Assembly (NCBI RefSeq): GCF_009765985.1
Contig: NZ_LMUM01000037.1
Span: 194,113 to 258,112, forward strand
Source of the DNA: Acidobacterium sp. S8
GTDB lineage: Bacteria; Acidobacteriota; Terriglobia; Terriglobales; Acidobacteriaceae
Direction: 5' to 3'
Length of the DNA: 64,000 bases
Made by a program: the position numbers and the translations under genes. The notes beneath the pieces are model-generated. The model made no database searches, was not told where the DNA came from, and was given only the letters and a program-made list of their open reading frames with translations. Below, piece by piece: positions 51,667 to 60,506 of the stretch; the stretch's first letter is position 1; every line of letters begins with the position of its first letter.

Positions 51667-54144
51667 TTACTCGGTCCGCAGCGCCGTCAGCGGGTCGACT
51701 TCCGCCGCACGGCGCGCAGGGATCAGGCTTGCGGCAATCGCCACCACCGAAACCCCTAGTACCGCCAACGCATAGCTCACAGCGTCCAAGGGTTTTACGC
51801 CATAGAGTGAAGACGCCAATGCTTTCGCTACGAGAGTCGATAGAGGAACTCCCACTGCAATACCGATGGCAGTCAGCACCAGGCTGTCCCGCAGCACCAT
51901 CCACACCACCTGGCCGCGCCGCGCGCCCACCGCCATGCGTACGCCGATCTCTACCGTGCGATTGTTGATGCGGTACGCCAGCGTTCCATAGAGCCCCGTG
52001 GCCACAAGCACTACCGCGAGCAGTCCGAAGAATCCAGCCAGTCGTGCAAAGAGCAGCTGCCGTGAAATAGTCTGCTCAAACTGCGCACGCTGCGTCATCG
52101 GTTGAATCAGCGGCAGGTTAGCGTCGATCTGTTCCATAACTTTGCGGACAGCAGGAAGAATCGCCAGCGGTTCACCATGCACGCGCAAATCAACATTCAT
52201 TCCGCCCACTCGCGGGATCTGCATATAGGGAACCCACGCCATAGGAATCGGTTCCTCGTCCATGCTGCGGTACTTGTGATTCTTCACCACACCCACCACA
52301 GTGAACTGGAATTTCCCATCGGGAGTTCCAATGCGATGCCCCAGAGGATTCTGATTTGGCAGGAACCGCTGCGCGAACAATTCATTGATAACGGCAACCG
52401 GCTGCGACGCCGCAGTGTCTGCGTCGCTGAAATCGCGGCCTTCCAGAACAGGCACTCCGAGCGTATGAAAGAAGTCCGGCCCAACGACATTGTTGCGCAC
52501 GGTCAGCGATTCGCCATTGGCAACGTGAGGCAGCTTACCATCCACGGACATGCTGAAGTTATCCGATGACCACGAGCCCAGCCGCTCCTCCATAATGGTT
52601 GCCGATTCGACCCCCGGCAGCACTCGCAACTTGTTTTGCAGATTCTGATAGAACGCGAATCCTTCGTCAGCATTGTGGATGGTCGGAGTGATACCGAAGA
52701 CCACCAGCCCATCCGTGCGCATGCCCAGCGGAATATTTTCGAGATTGCGCAGTGTGCGAATCAGCAGTCCTCCGCCGACAAGCAGTACCACGCATAACGC
52801 CATCTGCAGCGTAATAATGATCCTCCCCATGCGTGTCTTGCCGGCATCGGTATGCGAAGCCGCAGAAGAAGTCTTCAACACTAGCCCCGGTCCTGAAGAG
52901 AGCGCGATCCGCAAGGGAGCTAACCCAAAGAGGAGAGAGGCCACAGCCAGAATGCTCAAGGTGAAAAGCAGAACGGTGGTATCAGGAGCAAGGCTCGATT
53001 CAATGCGAGCCCAGGCTGCCAGTGCCCGTGTAGCCGATGCGGCAAAAAGCCACGCCAGCCCGCCGCCTAGCGCAACTAATAAAGCGCTCTCAGCCAACAG
53101 TTGCCGAAGCAACTCACCGCGCGCCGCTCCCAGCGCCAGCCGCAGAGAGAATTCACGCTGCCGCGTCGAGTTACGAGCCATCAGCAGCATTACCACATTG
53201 CTGAGCGCGATCAGCAGCACCAGTCCCACCATCGCCATCAGCATTCTGAGCGGCTTGCCATATTGCTGGTCATATCCGGGAAAGCTCTTCGCGTCCTGCA
53301 GACTCAATACCGGACGCTTTTCTCCCGGCTCAGGATTCCCCAAACCGATATAGGCAGCCGTCTGGAAAGCAGACTGCAGCCGCGCGACGGCCTGTGCCTT
53401 CGTCACTCCGGGAGCAAGGCGGCCAAGCATGCGCATGCACCACCATGTCGTATTAGCCTGATATGTCTTGCCATCTTCTGGCGGATTGCCCCAGGCATTC
53501 AATTCCTCGCGGTTCTGCAGCGGAATCCAGAAGTCAGTCGAATCGCCGGACTCGGTCCCTTCAAAACCTTCGACGGCAATCCCAACAATCGTTGTGGGAA
53601 TTCCATTCACGAACAGAGTTTTTCCAAGCACATCTGGACTGCGCGAAAACCGCTGTGTCCAGTAGTTGTAACTGATGACAGCAACAGGCGCATGGCTCGC
53701 TTCGTCTTGTGCCGTGAAGCCGTGACCGCGTATCAGCCGCACGCCCAGGCCGGAAAAATAATTGCCGCTCACCATATCACCGGCCGCTTCTTCGGACTGC
53801 GCGCCATAGCGAACTGCCACCTTGCTGCTGGAGAGCGGAACAAACGCCATCAGATCTGTAAAGGCGCCTGGCTGTCGGCGCAGCGCATCGTACACGGCAT
53901 AGGGAAACGTCTCATTCGAGTCGATCGTTCCTGTCCGGTTCGGTGCATTCGACGTACGCAGGTAAACCACGCTCTGCGGGTTTTCGACCGGCAGCGATTT
54001 CAGAAGCACCGCGTTCATCACGCTGAAGACGGCGGTATTCGCTCCAATGCCGAGCGCCAGCGTCAACACGCAGACCGCGGTAAATCCTGGCGACTTTCTT
54101 AATTGGCGAATTCCATAGCGCAGGTCGGTCCAAAACTTCCTCAT
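51667..54144 (-). CDS. ABC permease of the large FtsX/MacB type (acidobacterial orphan permease), copy 2
   Basis: 825 residues beginning MRKFWTDLRYGIRQLRKSPGF. It matches the neighbour nearly residue for residue in membrane parts (VCVLTLALGIGANTAVFSVMNAVLLKSLPVENP; LARLAGFFGLLAVVLVATGLYGTLAYRINNRTVEIGVRMAVGARRGQVVWMVLRDSLVLTAIGIAVGVPL) and diverges more in the two periplasmic domains. This looks like an older tandem duplication with diverged export or sensing surfaces. No ATPase nearby; the MacB-like ATPase at 21.9 kb lacks a permease, a possible but untested partner. First gene of the pair. Confidence 0.94.
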   Translation of the reverse strand: MRKFWTDLRYGIRQLRKSPGFTAVCVLTLALGIGANTAVFSVMNAVLLKSLPVENPQSVVYLRTSNAPNRTGTIDSNETFPYAVYDALRRQPGAFTDLMAFVPLSSSKVAVRYGAQSEEAAGDMVSGNYFSGLGVRLIRGHGFTAQDEASHAPVAVISYNYWTQRFSRSPDVLGKTLFVNGIPTTIVGIAVEGFEGTESGDSTDFWIPLQNREELNAWGNPPEDGKTYQANTTWWCMRMLGRLAPGVTKAQAVARLQSAFQTAAYIGLGNPEPGEKRPVLSLQDAKSFPGYDQQYGKPLRMLMAMVGLVLLIALSNVVMLLMARNSTRQREFSLRLALGAARGELLRQLLAESALLVALGGGLAWLFAASATRALAAWARIESSLAPDTTVLLFTLSILAVASLLFGLAPLRIALSSGPGLVLKTSSAASHTDAGKTRMGRIIITLQMALCVVLLVGGGLLIRTLRNLENIPLGMRTDGLVVFGITPTIHNADEGFAFYQNLQNKLRVLPGVESATIMEERLGSWSSDNFSMSVDGKLPHVANGESLTVRNNVVGPDFFHTLGVPVLEGRDFSDADTAASQPVAVINELFAQRFLPNQNPLGHRIGTPDGKFQFTVVGVVKNHKYRSMDEEPIPMAWVPYMQIPRVGGMNVDLRVHGEPLAILPAVRKVMEQIDANLPLIQPMTQRAQFEQTISRQLLFARLAGFFGLLAVVLVATGLYGTLAYRINNRTVEIGVRMAVGARRGQVVWMVLRDSLVLTAIGIAVGVPLSTLVAKALASSLYGVKPLDAVSYALAVLGVSVVAIAASLIPARRAAEVDPLTALRTE

Positions 54145-54336
54145 AGACGTCCTCCCCGGTGCTCAGTTCTTCAGTAGTGGAGCAGGCATGCGGCCTTCCA
54201 ATCTCGCAGCACACTAAACCGTTGATAAATAAACTGCCTGTAACGAAGGAGAATGCCTGGGGTGTTCAAATGTGGATGACGGGCGTCCGATATCGGACAT
54301 CTTCCACCCGTGGCAGAATACAAAGAGTCCCCTTTA

Positions 54337-54891
54337 ATGAGCATTAAGACACTCAGTAGCCGCGAAGTTTACCGCAACCCTTGGCTCCGCGTTCGCGAAG
54401 ATGCGATCGAGCGCGATAACGGCGCACAAGGCCTTTATGGCGTCGTCGATAAAGACGATTGCGCCATCATTATCCCCATCGATGGTGACCGCATTTACCT
54501 CGTCGAGCAATTCCGTTATCCCATTCAACAGCGCTGCCTTGAGCTTCCCCAGGGAGGCTGGGAGACTGCCGATATCGATCCCGAGACACTGGCGCGCGGC
54601 GAGTTGCGCGAGGAGACGGGCTTCGACGCCGCATCCATGATCCACCTCGGCATGATCTACATCGCTTACGGCTTTGCAAACCAGAAGCAGTACGTCTATC
54701 TTGCGACTGGACTCACTCACGTCGGCACCGATTTCGATGCCGAAGAGCACGATCTGACGCTCCACTCCTTTAGCATTGAGGAGTTCGAGCAAATGATGCT
54801 CGACGGCGTCATCCGCGACAGCTGTACGCTCGCTGCCTGGGGACTCTATCTTCTCTGGAAAAATAAAAAGAATGTTGAGGCCGGCGGCTAA
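54337..54891 (+). CDS. NUDIX hydrolase, ADP-ribose pyrophosphatase-like
   Basis: 184 residues from ATG 54337 (a GTG nine codons earlier is possible). N-terminal SSREVYRNPWLRVREDAIERDNG is the beta domain of the ADP-ribose/GDP-mannose NUDIX branch. The NUDIX box GGWETADIDPETLARGELREETGF (about 75-98) keeps its glutamates but has Gly where the first Arg of REUxEE is usual. VEQFRYPIQQRCLELPQG precedes it. Hydrolyses ADP-ribose or related nucleotide sugars in the cytosol. Starts a run of housekeeping genes; ispF follows 54 nt later. Confidence 0.92.
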   Translation: MSIKTLSSREVYRNPWLRVREDAIERDNGAQGLYGVVDKDDCAIIIPIDGDRIYLVEQFRYPIQQRCLELPQGGWETADIDPETLARGELREETGFDAASMIHLGMIYIAYGFANQKQYVYLATGLTHVGTDFDAEEHDLTLHSFSIEEFEQMMLDGVIRDSCTLAAWGLYLLWKNKKNVEAGG

Positions 54892-54945
54892 GCCGTGTGG
54901 GGCATAGCGATGCCAGCCGAGGCTGTAAAGTAGAAAGAGATAACC

Positions 54946-55557
54946 ATGAGCATGAGAATTGGACACGGCTGGGATTCACACGCCTTCAAAGCGGGAGTGC
55001 CGCTGAAAATTGGCGGTCTCGCCATCGATCACCCGGAAGGACTTGCCGGCCACTCTGACGGCGATGTGCTGCTCCACGCCATCACCGACGCGCTGCTTGG
55101 CGCCGTTTCCGCAGGTGATATTGGCAGCTTCTTCCCCCCGGGCGATCCGCGCTGGAAAGATGCCGATTCTGCCATTTTTCTGAACCTGGCGCTCGAAGAG
55201 ATTCAGAATGCCGGCTACCGCATCGTCAATATCGACACGACGCTGGTGCTCGCCGCTCCCAAAATAGGGCCAATCTCAGCTGAGTTGCGTGAGCATCTGG
55301 CTGATTTGCTGGGTGTGGAACCTAATGCTGTCGGCGTTAAGGCAAAGACGCCCGAGGGCCTCAACGTGGACCACGTAGCGCAGGCTCATGCTGTCGTGCT
55401 GTTGGAGCAGGTCGAAGATCCAACCGAGCTGAAGAGCATGACGGCCGTCATAGAAAGCCAGCGGCAGCTTGAAGACGTGGTGAAGGACCTGGTGAGCCAG
55501 GTCCACGGCACACCCGAACGCAAAATCACCATCTTCGATACCGAAGACATCACCTAA
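54946..55557 (+). CDS. ispF: 2-C-methyl-D-erythritol 2,4-cyclodiphosphate synthase with C-terminal extension
   Basis: 203 residues against about 160 for the family. Catalyses the fifth step of the non-mevalonate isoprenoid pathway as a zinc trimer. RIGHGWDSHAF (4-14) supplies the Asp and His metal ligands, GLAGHSDGDVLLHAITDALLGA (about 32-53) the third His, then GDIGSFFPPGDPRWKDADS. The region after the usual T-T-E motif reads VKAKTPEGLNVDHVAQAHAVVLLEQ, then a helical 45-residue tail (TELKSMTAVIESQRQLEDVVKDLVSQ) with no family counterpart that I know. No ispD adjacent; gltX follows 14 nt later. Confidence 0.94.
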   Translation: MSMRIGHGWDSHAFKAGVPLKIGGLAIDHPEGLAGHSDGDVLLHAITDALLGAVSAGDIGSFFPPGDPRWKDADSAIFLNLALEEIQNAGYRIVNIDTTLVLAAPKIGPISAELREHLADLLGVEPNAVGVKAKTPEGLNVDHVAQAHAVVLLEQVEDPTELKSMTAVIESQRQLEDVVKDLVSQVHGTPERKITIFDTEDIT

Positions 55558-55571
55558 AGTACATCGTCGAA

Positions 55572-57035
55572 ATGTCTGAATCAGTTTCTACTCCCCGCGT
55601 TCGTTTTGCGCCTTCCCCTACCGGATATCTGCACGTAGGCGGCGCCCGCACTGCGCTTTTCAACTGGCTCTATGCCCGCCACTTTGGCGGCACGCTCATC
55701 CTGCGTATTGAAGACACGGACTTCGAGCGCTCCTCGGAAGAGATGGTCGAAGGCATTCTGGAAGGCATGCGCTGGCTCGGCCTAAACTGGGATGAGGGCC
55801 CTTTCTATCAGTCGAAGCGGCTCGAATTGTATCGTCAGACTGCGGAAAAACTGCTCGCCAGCGGCCACGCCTATTACTGCTTCTGCACCAGAGAAGAACT
55901 GGAGCAGCGCCGCGCTGCCGCAGTTGCCGCAGGTCGGCCGCCCATGTACGACCGTCGCTGCCGCAGGATAGAAAAGGACATTGCCGCGCAGCGCAAAGCC
56001 GCAGGAGAAGCCTGCGCGCTCCGATTCGCCGTTCCGGAAGGCGGAGCTACCAGCTTTGAGGATGCCGTCTTCGGCAAAGTGGAATTTTCGAATGCTGAGA
56101 TTGAGGACTTCGTGCTGTTGCGCTCCGATGGCATCCCGACTTACCACCTCAGCGTAGTGGCCGATGACATCGACATGCGCCTGACGCACATTATCCGCGG
56201 CGCGGATCATATCTCAAACACTCCGAAGCAGGTACTGCAGTACAGGGCGCTGGGAGTACAGCTGCCGGTGTTTGCCCACGTGCCGCTGATCCTCGGCCCC
56301 GACAAGACCCGCCTCTCTAAGCGGCACGGCGCCACCAGCGTGATCGCTTACAAAGAATTTGGCATCGTTCCAGAAGCGTTTCGCAATTTTCTTTCGCTGC
56401 TCGGCTGGACGCCCGGCGCAGCAGGTAAAGATGCAGACGGAAAAGACCGCGAGATTTTTGGCTCTGATGAATTGATTCGCCTCTTCTCGCTCGATGGCAT
56501 TTCGAAATCGAATGCAGTCTTCGATAACGACAAGCTGGCATGGTTCAACACCGAATACATACGCGCTTACGACGCCCAAAAACTGCTTCCGCTGATCGAA
56601 GAGGAATGGGCCAAGGCTGGCTTTACACCCGACCGTTCCCAGGATGAAGTGCTGGCTGCTATCAATCTGGTAAAGCCCCGTGCGCGCAACCTGAAAGACT
56701 TCGCGATAGCTTTCCGCGCTTATTTCATCGATAGCTTCGAATATGATCCCGCTGCGGTTGCCAAGTTTTTGAAGGATGATTTCGTGCGTGCACTGCTGGT
56801 TGAACTGGCCGCACGTTACGAATCGACGGCTGAGTTTACTGAAGCTTCGACCGAGCAGGTCCTGCGAGAATTTGCGGAGGAAAAGGGCGTTAAGGCTGGG
56901 GCTCTCATCAACGGATCGCGCGTTGCGCTTACCGGACAGGCAGTTGCCCCAAGCCTGTTTGCCGTCATGGTGAATCTTGGCAAGAATCGCGTGGTGAAGC
57001 GATTGGCCGCTGCCAATAACGTCGGCACAGTCTGA
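55572..57035 (+). CDS. gltX: Glutamyl-tRNA synthetase
   Basis: 487 residues. Class I synthetase with the HIGH-type motif in RFAPSPTGYLHVGGARTALFNWLYAR (about 11-36) and the KMSKS-type motif in DKTRLSKRHGA (about 243-253). YCFCTREELEQRR and VADDIDMRLTHIIRGADH are typical of the discriminating or non-discriminating bacterial enzyme. The C-terminal anticodon-binding cage is complete (AEEKGVKAGALINGSRVALTG...). Charges tRNA-Glu. Fourteen nt after ispF on the same strand; a REP-like half-site lies just downstream. Confidence 0.97.
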   Translation: MSESVSTPRVRFAPSPTGYLHVGGARTALFNWLYARHFGGTLILRIEDTDFERSSEEMVEGILEGMRWLGLNWDEGPFYQSKRLELYRQTAEKLLASGHAYYCFCTREELEQRRAAAVAAGRPPMYDRRCRRIEKDIAAQRKAAGEACALRFAVPEGGATSFEDAVFGKVEFSNAEIEDFVLLRSDGIPTYHLSVVADDIDMRLTHIIRGADHISNTPKQVLQYRALGVQLPVFAHVPLILGPDKTRLSKRHGATSVIAYKEFGIVPEAFRNFLSLLGWTPGAAGKDADGKDREIFGSDELIRLFSLDGISKSNAVFDNDKLAWFNTEYIRAYDAQKLLPLIEEEWAKAGFTPDRSQDEVLAAINLVKPRARNLKDFAIAFRAYFIDSFEYDPAAVAKFLKDDFVRALLVELAARYESTAEFTEASTEQVLREFAEEKGVKAGALINGSRVALTGQAVAPSLFAVMVNLGKNRVVKRLAAANNVGTV

Positions 57036-57056
57036 CGATCGATGCGCGCATCATTA

Positions 57057-57070
57057 CGCTCAGAATGACG
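57057..57070. repeat. REP-like half-site CGCTCAGAATGACG
   Basis: Shares GCTCAGAATGACG with the right arm of the inverted repeat at 37640-37717. It lies in the 47-bp gap between convergent gltX and the DsbD-alpha gene. Confidence 0.5.
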
Positions 57071-57082
57071 TAAGTCTGTTTG

Positions 57083-57589
57083 CTATTTTGCGATGACGCT
57101 TACCGCGATGGAGGCCGTCTTCGGCGGATAGCAGGAATTTGCGTCACAAGCCTGATAGCGCAGAGCTGCCTGCACCAGGTGATCGCCCTTCTGTGCGGTT
57201 ACGTGCGCGCGCAGAACGAATTCGCCAGTGTAAACGCTCAATTTATCCTCAGGGCTGAAGGCTGGCGAATAGTCGGTCCCGGCAGGAAAATCCACGCTTG
57301 CAACGTTCACACCTTCGGGCTCTCCAACCATCAACTGGGTAGGGATGAGGCTCTTCGCGCGAGGCGTGTGCGAGTTGATGTGCAGGCCGTCATTCACTCG
57401 AAAATGCAGCTCCACAATGTCCGGTTTGCCGGCTGTCAGTGATACCTGTTCAGGGTAAAGAAACTTCACCAGCTGATGCTGATCGGCCTTGGACGCATCA
57501 CTCTGCCACGCAAGCTTTTGCGAATTGGCGCAGCGCAGACTCAGACAAAGAGCGCCCGCGAGCACAACATACAGCAGCCTGCGCATCAT
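57083..57589 (-). CDS. Stand-alone DsbD N-terminal (alpha) domain protein, exported
   Basis: 168 residues with signal peptide about 1-23 (LLYVVLAGALCLSLRCANSQ). The mature part is the Ig-like DsbD alpha domain: VSLTAGKPDIVELHFRVNDGLHINSHTP and the redox pair in RYQACDANSCYPPKTASI (Cys six apart, as in nDsbD). In complete DsbD this domain receives electrons from the membrane part and reduces DsbC or CcmG/TlpA. Here it stands alone. Its ATG overlaps the stop of the TlpA gene (57586-57589), so the two are co-translated and probably a periplasmic redox pair. Confidence 0.88.
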   Translation of the reverse strand: MMRRLLYVVLAGALCLSLRCANSQKLAWQSDASKADQHQLVKFLYPEQVSLTAGKPDIVELHFRVNDGLHINSHTPRAKSLIPTQLMVGEPEGVNVASVDFPAGTDYSPAFSPEDKLSVYTGEFVLRAHVTAQKGDHLVQAALRYQACDANSCYPPKTASIAVSVIAK

Positions 57590-58269
57590 GCTCCTCCGCT
57601 GGCGATGGCCTTCTTGATATTTGCCTCCAGCTCACTGCGATCGTGAAGGCCAACGGTATACGCCACCACTTTGCCTGTGCGATCCACAAAAAATGAGCTG
57701 GGCAGCGCATCTATTCCGCCGTAAGGATGCGAGATGGAATCGCCATCAATCAGCACCGGATAGTCGATGTGCATGTGGTTGACGAACTTGGCGATGTCCT
57801 CTTTGTCCTGGGCATTTTGTTTCTCGTCGTCTTTGTCCAGGTCATCGGTCGAGACGCCAAGAATTTCGAATCCCTGCGGCCCGTATTGTTTGCGCAACTC
57901 GATCAACCAGGGCGTCTCCACCTTGCACGGCGCGCACCAGGTCGCCATGAAGTTTACGAGCACGGCCTTGCCTTTGTAGTTGGCGAGCGAAACCTTCTGT
58001 CCTTGCAGGGTCTCCAGTGTGAAAGCGGGAGCGGGCTTGCCCTGCAATGGCGATTTGTCTTCTTCCGCTGCCTCGGCGGCAGCATCGGCAGGAGAAGCAG
58101 GTGTCGCGGGAGTAAGCACAGACTGCATGGCCTGAAGCTGTGCCTCCTCGGCCCTTCGGTGGCGGTAATTCACCACGCCCGACCAGATCATCAGCACCAA
58201 TGCGGCAATGAGCAGAATGAGAACCAGGTGATTGCGTTTCAAGTCAAACCCTTTCTTCGCTGATTTCAT
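57586..58269 (-). CDS. TlpA-family thiol:disulfide reductase, membrane-anchored
   Basis: 227 residues. N-terminal anchor NHLVLILLIAALVLMIWSGVVNY, an Ala/Glu linker (about 36-75), then the thioredoxin-like domain with FTLETLQGQKVSLANYKGKAVLVNFMATWCAPCKVETPWL (WCAPC about 120), YPVLIDGDS and the cis-proline in ALPSSFFVDRTGK. Likely acts in the periplasm to reduce cytochrome c apoproteins or other thiols. Overlaps the DsbD-alpha gene by 4 nt. No membrane DsbD or CcdA gene in the window. Divergent from kdsD. Confidence 0.93.
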   Translation of the reverse strand: MKSAKKGFDLKRNHLVLILLIAALVLMIWSGVVNYRHRRAEEAQLQAMQSVLTPATPASPADAAAEAAEEDKSPLQGKPAPAFTLETLQGQKVSLANYKGKAVLVNFMATWCAPCKVETPWLIELRKQYGPQGFEILGVSTDDLDKDDEKQNAQDKEDIAKFVNHMHIDYPVLIDGDSISHPYGGIDALPSSFFVDRTGKVVAYTVGLHDRSELEANIKKAIASGGA

Positions 58270-58361
58270 TTTAAGGGATGCCCGGGCATAAGCGATGGAT
58301 CCTGAATCTGAACACGGCAGGCGGCCCTAAGCTTTGATACCATCCAAAATGTTTGGACACT

Positions 58362-59339
58362 ATGGCGGATCATACCCCGGCACAACTCGTTCGCATTGAA
58401 GCAGAAGCCCTGCAGCGGCTCGCAGACCGGCTGGAAGGCCCGATGGCGGTGGACTTTGAGCGTGCCGTCGATCTTATTGTCCAGTGTGGGCTGTCTCGCG
58501 GACGCGTTGTCGTCACAGGCATGGGCAAGAGCGGCATTATCGCGCAAAAGATTGCGGCTACGCTCAGTTCCACCGGCAGCCCGGCGCTTTTCCTGCACCC
58601 GGCGGAAGCCGTTCACGGCGATCTTGGCATGGTGGCGCGCGGGGATGTGGTGATTGCGCTTTCCGCGAGCGGCGAGACTGAAGAAATTTTGCGCCTTCTG
58701 GCCACCATCAAGCGCATCGGCGACGCGCTCATCAGCTTTTGCTGCAATTTGAAATCGACACTCGCTCTGGCGAGCGATGTTGCCCTCGATTGTGGGGTCG
58801 AGCAGGAAGCCTGCGGCATGGGGCTTGCCCCGACTGCATCTACGACCGCAATGCTGGCGCTGGGCGACGCGCTTGCCATTGCTGTCTCGATTCGAAAAGG
58901 TTTCCGCGCAGAGAACTTTGCTGATCTGCATCCCGGAGGAAAGCTAGGCAAAAAGCTTTCGCGGGTGCATCACCTTATGCACGCCGGTGACGCCATTCCG
59001 CGGGTGCAGATGCAGACACCCATGAGCGAAGTCATATATGAAATGTCGCGTAAGGGGCTTGGCATCACTACGGTAGAGGACCACGGCAAGCTCGCGGGCA
59101 TCATCAGCGATGGAGACCTGCGACGTCTGCTTGAACACGACGGCTCAAAGGGATTGGAGAAGACCGCAGGCGAAGCGATGAACCGCTCCCCAAAGACAAT
59201 TGCTCCTGACGAGCTGGCTGTGCGCGCTCTCGACATCATGGAAGAGAAGAAAATTACTTCCCTGGTGGTCGTCGACGAAGCCGGAAACATTCAAGGGATC
59301 GTTCATCTGCACGATCTATGGGAGACGGAGCTGATTTAG
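58362..59339 (+). CDS. kdsD: Arabinose-5-phosphate isomerase (KpsF/GutQ family)
   Basis: 325 residues from ATG 58362. SIS domain (about 35-180) with VVVTGMGKSGIIAQKIAATLSSTGSPALFLHPAEAVHGDLGM and ALSASGETEEILRLL, then two CBS domains (about 205-260 and 270-325) with DGDLRRLLE and VVDEAGNIQGIVHLHDL. Converts ribulose-5-phosphate to arabinose-5-phosphate, the first step to KDO in LPS, so the organism makes Gram-negative-type lipid A core. Divergent from tlpA; def begins 5 nt after its stop. Confidence 0.95.
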   Translation: MADHTPAQLVRIEAEALQRLADRLEGPMAVDFERAVDLIVQCGLSRGRVVVTGMGKSGIIAQKIAATLSSTGSPALFLHPAEAVHGDLGMVARGDVVIALSASGETEEILRLLATIKRIGDALISFCCNLKSTLALASDVALDCGVEQEACGMGLAPTASTTAMLALGDALAIAVSIRKGFRAENFADLHPGGKLGKKLSRVHHLMHAGDAIPRVQMQTPMSEVIYEMSRKGLGITTVEDHGKLAGIISDGDLRRLLEHDGSKGLEKTAGEAMNRSPKTIAPDELAVRALDIMEEKKITSLVVVDEAGNIQGIVHLHDLWETELI

Positions 59340-59344
59340 CTGCT

Positions 59345-59896
59345 ATGGTCTTGAAAATCGTTCAGGTTGGCGACCCCGTTCTGCGCACAAAAGCACGCCC
59401 GCTTACAAAAGAAGAAATCCGCAGCGCATTGATTCGCGAGTTGATCGCGGATATGCGCGAGACCATGCACGCCGCACCGGGGGTAGGACTGGCGGCGCCG
59501 CAGGTCGGGCAATCGTTGCAGTTGGCCGTGATTGAAGATAAAGCCGAATATCACAAGAATCTAAACAAAGCGGATCTGAAAGCGCGGGAACGGGAACCGA
59601 TCCCTTTCCACGTCATCATAAATCCTGAAATTGAGCTGCTGACGCCACCGGAAATTGCCTTTCACGAAGGCTGCCTCAGCGTTCCCGGGTTCATGGCTGT
59701 CGTGTCGCGTGCGCAGAAGGTCCGCGTGACCTGCCTGGATGAGCGCGGCAAGCCAGGAGTCGTGGATGCCAGCGGCTGGCACGCACGTATCCTGCAGCAC
59801 GAAATCGATCATCTGAACTGTCGCATCTACATTGACCGCATGCGAAGCGAAACTTTTTCCACGCTCGAAAATTACCAGGCGCAGACGAAAGCGTGA
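59345..59896 (+). CDS. def: Peptide deformylase
   Basis: 183 residues from ATG 59345 (MVLKIVQVGDPVLR); an earlier in-frame start lies inside kdsD. Metalloprotease motifs: GVGLAAPQVG (46-55), EGCLSVPG with Cys110, and QHEIDHLNC with His152, Glu153 and His156 as metal ligands. Removes the formyl group from nascent chains. The insert KNLNKADLKAREREPIPF (about 71-88) is longer than in the E. coli enzyme. Downstream on the same strand is a predicted coiled-coil membrane protein. Confidence 0.97.
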   Translation: MVLKIVQVGDPVLRTKARPLTKEEIRSALIRELIADMRETMHAAPGVGLAAPQVGQSLQLAVIEDKAEYHKNLNKADLKAREREPIPFHVIINPEIELLTPPEIAFHEGCLSVPGFMAVVSRAQKVRVTCLDERGKPGVVDASGWHARILQHEIDHLNCRIYIDRMRSETFSTLENYQAQTKA

Positions 59897-59933
59897 ATTC
59901 CGGCGCCCGCTGCATCGTATGTGATAGAACAAC

Positions 59934-60506
59934 ATGGTGAAAGTGGCAGAAAAGAACGCAGCCGCCAAATCCTCGCATGAACTCGCCGGAGACCGCCTGA
60001 TGGAACTGGCGCAGCAAAAAGTGCCCATACCCGACCAGAAGCTTCTTCCCGAGAAAACATCTCCTCAGGACGAGAAGAAGTCCCGCGCTGGATTGCTGCA
60101 TGCCCTGGGCCGGCTTAAGCCTATGCTCCCGGTACTGGCCTCCGGGCTGCGCATGGTCGATCATGGCGCTGTGCAAGCGGTCGCCCAGCTGTTGAACTTC
60201 GTTGACGGTGGTGCCGGCGGGCAATCGGCCGCAAAAGAAGAGCTGCACCAAGGATTGGCCGAGATCGACGCCGGCCACCGTGAACTGCGGCTCCGGGTGC
60301 AGGACCAGACCGTGGAAATGAAGCGCATTGAGGAGCAAATCACGCTTCTTCGCCAAACATCCGAGCGCAACGCAATCGAACATGCCGAGCTGGTAAATGA
60401 AGTTAAGTCATTGAATTCGCTCGTTCGAACGATCGGCGCCGGGTTGGCAATTCTGCTGATTGTGCTTATTTCGCTGGTAGGACTGCTGCTGTCGCGGCAT
60501 TCCTAA
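59934..60506 (+). CDS. Tail-anchored coiled-coil protein of unknown function
   Basis: 190 residues. Basic, flexible N-terminus with KTSPQDEKKSRAG, a helical middle (LLHALGRLKPMLPVLASGLRMVDHGAVQAVAQLL), a coiled coil (HRELRLRVQDQTVEMKRIEEQITLLRQTSERN, about 115-147) and one C-terminal membrane segment LAILLIVLISLVGLLLS. No known domain. Topology suggests a cytoplasmic coiled coil tethered to the inner membrane by its tail. It lies 37 nt after def, so may be in the kdsD-def transcript. Confidence 0.78.
   Translation: MVKVAEKNAAAKSSHELAGDRLMELAQQKVPIPDQKLLPEKTSPQDEKKSRAGLLHALGRLKPMLPVLASGLRMVDHGAVQAVAQLLNFVDGGAGGQSAAKEELHQGLAEIDAGHRELRLRVQDQTVEMKRIEEQITLLRQTSERNAIEHAELVNEVKSLNSLVRTIGAGLAILLIVLISLVGLLLSRHS

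Noticed and set aside
53101-54102. A 333-codon plus-strand open frame
   Set aside because: Antisense to the second giant permease; no ribosome site and shadow-type composition.
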